Of a DNA stretch of 64,000 bases, positions 59,045-64,000 are shown piece after piece; the stretch's first letter is position 1; each line of letters opens with the position of its first letter. The translations under genes and the position numbers were made by a program. The notes beneath the pieces were generated by a model, which worked only from the letters and a program-made list of their open reading frames with translations, did not search any database and was not told the origin of the DNA. Source of the stretch: Croceicoccus gelatinilyticus (lineage in GTDB: Bacteria > Pseudomonadota > Alphaproteobacteria > Sphingomonadales > Sphingomonadaceae); NCBI RefSeq assembly GCF_018398395.1, contig NZ_JAHCBF010000001.1:310001-374000 (forward strand), given 5' to 3'.

Positions 59045-60535
59045 ATGACCGAGACTGCCGATCACCCGCTGACCCTGTTCAATTCGCTGACGCGCAGCGC
59101 CGAGCCTTTCGTGCCTGTGCACGCGGACGAGGCGCGGGTCTATTCCTGCGGGCCGACGGTCTACAACTACCCCCACATCGGCAACATGCGCGCCTATGTC
59201 TTTGCCGACACGCTGGGCCGCGTGTTGACGTGGAAGGGTTACGACCTGACCCATGTTATCAACATCACCGACGTCGGCCACCTGACCGACGATGCCGATG
59301 CGGGCGAGGACAAGATGGAGAAGATGGCGGCGGCCAAGGCCCAGTCCATCTGGGACATCGCGCGCCATTATACCGAGGCGTACTGGGCCGACGTGAAGGC
59401 GCTGAACATCCGTCAGCCTGCCAAGTGGACGATCGCAACCGACTACATCGACGAGATGCTGGAGTTCGCGAAGCAGATCGCGCCCAAGCACTGCTACGAA
59501 CTCGATAGCGGGCTCTATTTCGATGTTTCGACCGTGGCCGATTACGGCAGGCTGGCGCGTGCGGTGACCGAAGAGGGCCCAGAGAATGAACACGCCCGGA
59601 TCGAGGCGGTGGACGGCAAGCGCAATGCCGCCGACTTCGCGATCTGGCGCAAGACGCCCGTGGGCGAGAAGCGCCAGATGGAATGGGACAGCCCCTGGGG
59701 CAAGGGCGCGCCGGGCTGGCATCTCGAATGCTCTGTCATGAGCGGCAAGGTGCTGGGCTTTCCTTTCGACATCCACACCGGCGGCATCGACCACCGCGAG
59801 ATCCACCACCCGAACGAGATCGCCCAGAACCAGGCGTTCTGCGAATGCGGTGCGCTTTCCGACGCGGCCAATTCGGGCGCGAACGTCTGGATGCACAACA
59901 ACTTCCTCGTCGAGCGTTCCGGCAAGATGAGCAAGTCGAGCGGCGAGTTCCTTCGCCTGCAATTGCTGATCGACAAGGGCTATCACCCGCTCGCCTACCG
60001 GATGCTGTGCCTTCAGGCGCATTATCGCAGCGAGCTGGAATTCAGCTGGGAAGGGCTAGGCGCGGCGCTGGTGCGGTTGAAGCGGCTTCTGGGTTCGGCG
60101 CGGAACCTGCTCGAACTGGTGACCGATGGGGCGACGCTGGATTCGGTGCGGGCGACGGTCACGCACCAGAAGCTCACGCCGCTGGTCGACAAGTTCGATG
60201 CGGCGCTGTCGGACGATCTCAACACCGCCGTCGCGCTGACCGTGCTGGAAGAGGCGGTCGCGGTGAAGAAGGTCGATCAGGAGCAGAAGGCGTCGCTTGT
60301 CGGCGCGATGCTCTCGGCGCTCGGCCTGCCTCTGGTACCGCGAGAGGAGTTCCGCATCCGGCCCAAGGGCGCGGTTGTCGAGGAAAGCGAGATCGAGGAC
60401 GCGATGGAGCGGCGAAAGGCTGCCCGCGCGGAAAAGGATTTTGCCGCCTCGGACGCGATCCGCGACGAACTTGCCGCCAAGGGTGTCGAGGTGATGGACG
60501 GCGATCCGCTGGGTTGGGAGTGGCGCTTGAGCTGA
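59045..60535 (+). CDS. cysS: Cysteinyl-tRNA synthetase
   Basis: This 496-residue class I synthetase charges tRNA-Cys. The HIGH motif appears as YNYPHIGNMR just after the zinc Cys in YSCGPTVYN. GWHLECSVMS holds the second zinc Cys, with HHPNEIAQ ligands following, and the KMSKS loop is GKMSKSSG. ATG 59045 is preferred; an in-frame ATG at 59027 would add six residues. Upstream 58920-59044 holds no gene. Downstream, 60536-60660 contains an imperfect hairpin (60623-60647) that may terminate transcription. Confidence 0.97.
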   Translation: MTETADHPLTLFNSLTRSAEPFVPVHADEARVYSCGPTVYNYPHIGNMRAYVFADTLGRVLTWKGYDLTHVINITDVGHLTDDADAGEDKMEKMAAAKAQSIWDIARHYTEAYWADVKALNIRQPAKWTIATDYIDEMLEFAKQIAPKHCYELDSGLYFDVSTVADYGRLARAVTEEGPENEHARIEAVDGKRNAADFAIWRKTPVGEKRQMEWDSPWGKGAPGWHLECSVMSGKVLGFPFDIHTGGIDHREIHHPNEIAQNQAFCECGALSDAANSGANVWMHNNFLVERSGKMSKSSGEFLRLQLLIDKGYHPLAYRMLCLQAHYRSELEFSWEGLGAALVRLKRLLGSARNLLELVTDGATLDSVRATVTHQKLTPLVDKFDAALSDDLNTAVALTVLEEAVAVKKVDQEQKASLVGAMLSALGLPLVPREEFRIRPKGAVVEESEIEDAMERRKAARAEKDFAASDAIRDELAAKGVEVMDGDPLGWEWRLS

Positions 60536-60660
60536 CCGCGCCGAAGTAAGGGGCGCACCGCGACCCGCAGCTTCGAAGCGAGATCAGCCACGGCCGGCCG
60601 GCGGGCCGCAAGGTCCGTTCGACGTCACGGGATTTACTCCCGCGACGGCCTCGCCTTGGC

Positions 60661-61587
60661 TTAAACCGTGGGAAGATCAGGCGTATCGGCGCGTTCGATA
60701 AGAGTGACGTCCGTCTCCGCTCCGATCAGGATCACGTAGCTCGTCAGCCAGAGCCACGTCAGCAGCACCACGACACCGCCCAGCGCACCGTAAGTCGCGT
60801 TGTAGCTGCCGAAATTCGACACGTAGAAGCTGAAGGCCAGCGTCAGAAGCGCCGCCATGACGGCAGCGAAAATCGAACCGGGCGAAAGCCAGCGTAGCGG
60901 CGGTGTCTCTGCCGCCGGGCCGTAGCGGAACAGCAGGGCAATCGCACTGGCCATAACGACGATCAGCACAACCCACGTCGCCAGTTGGCCGAACAGCGCC
61001 ACGACGGCATTGTCGGGGGCGACCAGCGATTGAAGCGCACCGAACGCGGCCATGCCGGCGAACAGCACGACCGATGCGATCGCACCGCCGACCGTGATCG
61101 CAAGCGCGACGAGGTTCTTGCCCAGAAAGCCGCGGCCTTCCGGGCACCCGAATGCGACGTTTAGTGCGATGATCATCGATCCTGCCCCGTTGCGCGCACC
61201 GAACAGCGCAAGGGCAAGCGATACCAGCAGGCCGATGCCTTTCGAACTGTCGGATCCTTCGACCAGCGATTCAAGCTGGCCCTTGATGATTTCGGCGGCA
61301 GAGGCGGGAAGGCTGCTCGACAATTCGGCGACGTGGCGCGCGACGGTCGCCGGATCGGCCAGCAGGCCGTACATCATAACCACCGCACCCAATAGCGGCA
61401 CCATCGCAAGGAACAGGTAGAACGCGACGCCGGCCGCGATCAGTCCCATGTTGTGCTCGCTGGCCCGCGCCCAGCCGCCCTTGATCACCGAAATCCAGTC
61501 TTTCGGCGATAGCCCCGTGGGCGAACTCTTGCGGTTCAGCCCCATGTCCCATGTGCGCTCTGTCATCGTCCTATCAAAAGCGTGCAT
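60661..61587 (-). CDS. YihY/virulence factor BrkB family membrane protein
   Basis: This 308-residue protein has six helices and the YihY/BrkB signatures: AAGVAFYLFLAMVPLLGAVV near residue 50, LFGARNGAGSMIIALNVAFG near 130, and YGALGGVVVLLTWLWLTSYVILIGAE at the C-terminus. Once called RNase BN, the family has no agreed function. ATG 61587 is used; an internal ATG at 61566 has a poorer ribosome-binding site. It is divergent from the ThDP enzyme gene. Confidence 0.88.
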   Translation of the reverse strand: MHAFDRTMTERTWDMGLNRKSSPTGLSPKDWISVIKGGWARASEHNMGLIAAGVAFYLFLAMVPLLGAVVMMYGLLADPATVARHVAELSSSLPASAAEIIKGQLESLVEGSDSSKGIGLLVSLALALFGARNGAGSMIIALNVAFGCPEGRGFLGKNLVALAITVGGAIASVVLFAGMAAFGALQSLVAPDNAVVALFGQLATWVVLIVVMASAIALLFRYGPAAETPPLRWLSPGSIFAAVMAALLTLAFSFYVSNFGSYNATYGALGGVVVLLTWLWLTSYVILIGAETDVTLIERADTPDLPTV

Positions 61588-61684
61588 TGACGATCAGTTC
61601 CGCGATTGTCGTTATGCGCACGCGGACGGAGGCCCTCAATCCAGTGCCTTCACGACAGTGTCCACGGTGAGAGGGGAGTGCCAG

Positions 61685-63343
61685 GTGGCAGCCGAAAAGA
61701 AGAAAGCATCCGATCTGTTCATCGAGTGTCTCGAGAACGAGGGCGTCGAATATATCTTCGGCGTGCCGGGGGAAGAGAATCTCGATTTCCTCGATTCCCT
61801 GTCGCGGTCCAAACAGATCAAGCTGGTGCTGACCCGGCATGAACAGGGCGCAGGGTTCATGGCTGCGACTTATGGCCGCCACACCGGCAAGACCGGCGTT
61901 TGCCTTGCAACGCTTGGCCCGGGGGCCACGAACTTCGTGACGGCGGCTGCCTATGCCCAGCTTGGCGGCATGCCGATGATGATGATCACCGGGCAAAAGC
62001 CGATCAAGAAATCGAAGCAGGGCCGTTTCCAGATCCTCGACGTCGTGGCCATGATGGGCCCGATCACGAAATACGCCCACCAGCTGGCCAGCAGCGACAA
62101 TATCCCCAGCCGCGTGCGTGAAGCCTTCCGTCTTGCCGAGGAGGAAAAGCCCGGCGCGGTGCACCTCGAACTGCCCGAAGATATCGCGGAGGAGCAAACC
62201 GAGAGCCGCCCGATCAAACCCAGCGTCGCCCGCCGCCCGAGTGCGGAGCCCAAGGCCGTGCGCCTTGCCGTCGCGGCACTGGAAAAGGCCAAGGCCCCGG
62301 TTTTGGTGATCGGTGCCGGCGCCAACCGGAAGATGACCGGGCGGATGCTGCGCCAGTTCGTGGAAAAGACCGGCATCCCGTTCCTGACCACGCAGCTTGG
62401 CAAGGGCGTGATCGACGAACGTCACCCACTGTTCCTTGGCTGTGCGGCGCTGTCGGCGGGTGACTTCGTGCACCGCGCGGTCGAGGATTCGGACTGCATC
62501 ATCAACGTCGGGCATGACGTGATCGAAAAGCCGCCGTTCTTCATGAAGGACGACGGTGTCACGGTCATCCACGTTTCGACCAAGACGGCCGAAGTGGACC
62601 CGGTCTATTTCCCGCAGATCGAGGTGATCGGAGACATCGCCAACGCGATTTGGCAGATGAAGGAAGACATCGTGCCGTCTGGCGCTTGGAACTTCGATCA
62701 CATGCTCGCATACCGCCGGGCGGAGGTCGAACATAACCAGCCGCTCGCCAATGACACCCGCTTCCCCATCTTTCCGCCCCACCTTGTCCAACAGGTGCGC
62801 GCAGCGATGCCGGAAAACGGGATCATCTGCCTCGACAACGGCATCTACAAGATCTGGTTCGCCCGTGGGTACACGGCCTATCTTCCCAACACCGTCCTTC
62901 TGGACAATGCGCTTGCATCAATGGGCGCAGGGCTGCCCAGCGCGATGATGAGCGCGATGCTCTATCCCGAACGCAAGGTCATGGCGATCTGCGGCGATGG
63001 CGGATTCATGATGAACAGCCAGGAGATGGAGACCGCTGTGCGGTTAGGGCTCGACCTCACGGTTCTGATCCTTCGAGACGATTCCTACGGCATGATCCGC
63101 TGGAAACAGACGAACATGGGTTTCGAGGACTGGGGCCTGACTTACGGCAATCCCGATTTCGTGACTTATGCCGAGAGCTACGGCGCGAAGGGTCACCGTG
63201 TCGAAAGCTCCGACCATCTGAAGGAAGTGCTGGCCCACTGCCGCGACACGCCGGGCGTGCACGTCATCGACTGCCCGGTCGACTATAACGAGAACGACCA
63301 GATCCTGAACCACGATATCAAGGAACTCAGCGCGAAGCTGTGA
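61685..63343 (+). CDS. Acetolactate synthase-like ThDP-dependent enzyme
   Basis: This 552-residue protein has the three-domain ThDP fold. The catalytic Glu53 lies in TRHEQGAGFMA, and the C-terminal cofactor motif starts ICGDGGFMMN and ends LRDDSYGM. In anabolic synthases the metal ligand pair is Asn; the Asp here resembles catabolic AlsS-type enzymes. No regulatory (small) subunit gene follows. GTG 61685 is chosen, with a GAGAGGGGAG ribosome-binding region before it; the frame upstream is not family-like. The next gene, 24 bp on, is an aldehyde dehydrogenase, so a product aldehyde may be oxidised. The true substrate is open. Confidence 0.83.
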   Translation: MAAEKKKASDLFIECLENEGVEYIFGVPGEENLDFLDSLSRSKQIKLVLTRHEQGAGFMAATYGRHTGKTGVCLATLGPGATNFVTAAAYAQLGGMPMMMITGQKPIKKSKQGRFQILDVVAMMGPITKYAHQLASSDNIPSRVREAFRLAEEEKPGAVHLELPEDIAEEQTESRPIKPSVARRPSAEPKAVRLAVAALEKAKAPVLVIGAGANRKMTGRMLRQFVEKTGIPFLTTQLGKGVIDERHPLFLGCAALSAGDFVHRAVEDSDCIINVGHDVIEKPPFFMKDDGVTVIHVSTKTAEVDPVYFPQIEVIGDIANAIWQMKEDIVPSGAWNFDHMLAYRRAEVEHNQPLANDTRFPIFPPHLVQQVRAAMPENGIICLDNGIYKIWFARGYTAYLPNTVLLDNALASMGAGLPSAMMSAMLYPERKVMAICGDGGFMMNSQEMETAVRLGLDLTVLILRDDSYGMIRWKQTNMGFEDWGLTYGNPDFVTYAESYGAKGHRVESSDHLKEVLAHCRDTPGVHVIDCPVDYNENDQILNHDIKELSAKL

Positions 63344-63367
63344 CTTTGTTCAGGACCGGAGGAACAC

Positions 63368-64000
63368 GTGACCAAACTCAAAGACACTTATCCGCTCTAC
63401 CTCAACAACAAGGCGGTGCAGCCCAACACCGACCTGGCCGTGACCGACAAGTTCACTGGCGAGGTTGCATTCCGCACTGCACTGGCGACGCCCGACATCA
63501 TTGACGAGGCGATCGCCGGCGCGACCCGCGCGGCACCGGCCATGGCCAAGCTTGCCAGTTACGAGCGACAGGGCATTCTCGACCACTGTGTCGCGCGGTT
63601 CCGCGAACGGTTCGATGAACTGGCCTATGCGCTGTGCATCGAGGCGGGCAAGCCGATCAAGGACGCCGAGGGTGAAGTCACGCGCCTGATCGACACCTTC
63701 CGCATCGCGAGCGAGGAATCGACACGCAACTACGGCGAAGTCCAGCCGCTGGACATCTCGGCCCGTGCCAAGGGGTACCTCGGTATCTGGAAGCGCGTTC
63801 CGATCGGTCCGTGCAGCTTCATCAGCCCGTTCAACTTCCCGCTCAACCTTGCCGCGCACAAGGTCGCGCCGGCTATCGCCATGGGCTGTCCCTTCGTGAT
63901 GAAGCCGGCCAGCATGACCCCGCTGGGCGCGATCATCATGGGTGAAGTGCTGGCTGAGTGCGACGTCCTTCCCGAAGGCGCGTTCTCGATCCTTCCGGCC
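63368..64000 (+). CDS. Aldehyde dehydrogenase family protein (3' end outside window)
   Basis: The first 211 residues are present. GTG 63368 is preceded by GGAGGAAC. The reading begins MTKLKDTYPLYLNNKAVQP and contains CIEAGKPIKDAEGEV, FISPFNFPLNLAAHKVAPA and the NAD-site FVMKPASMTPLGA, all typical of NAD(P)-dependent aldehyde dehydrogenases. The catalytic Cys lies beyond the window. It is 24 bp after the ThDP enzyme and very probably in the same operon. The specific aldehyde is not known. Confidence 0.9.
   Translation, partial: MTKLKDTYPLYLNNKAVQPNTDLAVTDKFTGEVAFRTALATPDIIDEAIAGATRAAPAMAKLASYERQGILDHCVARFRERFDELAYALCIEAGKPIKDAEGEVTRLIDTFRIASEESTRNYGEVQPLDISARAKGYLGIWKRVPIGPCSFISPFNFPLNLAAHKVAPAIAMGCPFVMKPASMTPLGAIIMGEVLAECDVLPEGAFSILPA

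Overview
The window is a GC-rich, densely packed chromosomal segment. The gene set points to an alphaproteobacterium, most likely of the Sphingomonadales (Erythrobacter, Novosphingobium or Croceicoccus-like). Supporting traits are a CcrM-type GANTC methyltransferase, a split-alpha transhydrogenase (pntAA-pntAB-pntB), an F1 operon ordered atpHAGDC with an 85-residue epsilon subunit and no F0 genes beside it, a two-subunit glycine decarboxylase, a tandem glycine riboswitch, an iron-sulfur photolyase and a lone CobT. This assignment is by recognition of families, not by database search. No rRNA, tRNA, CRISPR array, insertion sequence or prophage was seen.

Layout. 0-9 kb: edge of a GNAT-like gene, a PQQ sugar dehydrogenase lipoprotein, rnhB, a short-chain dehydrogenase, a sulfotransferase, ccrM with a dense GANTC cluster in front of it, folP, a DUF1643 gene, a second short-chain dehydrogenase and an NtrC-like response regulator whose ATPase core is degenerate. 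9.3-12.6 kb: a cytochrome aa3 subunit IV gene leading the transhydrogenase operon. 12.7-16.8 kb: a secreted subtilase between hairpins, an Asp/Glu racemase family protein, dGTPase and an NAD(P)-binding protein. 16.8-22.3 kb: glycine riboswitch and gcvT-gcvH-methyltransferase-gcvPA-gcvPB. 22.3-25.9 kb: a BASS transporter, two small methyltransferase genes, an entericidin lipoprotein and a DMT exporter.

25.9-39.7 kb: an unaccompanied cpaF, then a surface-glycan block. Three transcription units carry seven glycosyltransferases (one a GT-C-like membrane protein), a flippase and two methyltransferases. The part from about 27.5 to 34.6 kb is visibly poorer in G+C than the flanks. A DMT transporter and a small HNH protein follow. 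39.8-44.6 kb: the F1 ATP synthase operon on the minus strand. 44.8-55.6 kb: a membrane-anchored trypsin-like protease, ada, two related secreted HEXXH-plus-repeat proteins on either side of a (6-4) photolyase, priA and a DUF4197 lipoprotein. 55.7-64 kb: fsa-type transaldolase, cobT, a nitroreductase, cysS, a YihY/BrkB membrane protein and, divergently, an acetolactate-synthase-like ThDP enzyme followed by an aldehyde dehydrogenase cut by the window edge.

Most of the window is core metabolism. The points most worth a second look are the seven GANTC sites in 152 bp before ccrM, the response regulator lacking key sigma-54 ATPase residues, the paired secreted HEXXH proteins around the photolyase, the methyltransferase gene inside the gcv operon, the protease-coiled-coil-membrane-hairpin protein, and the ThDP enzyme/aldehyde dehydrogenase pair.
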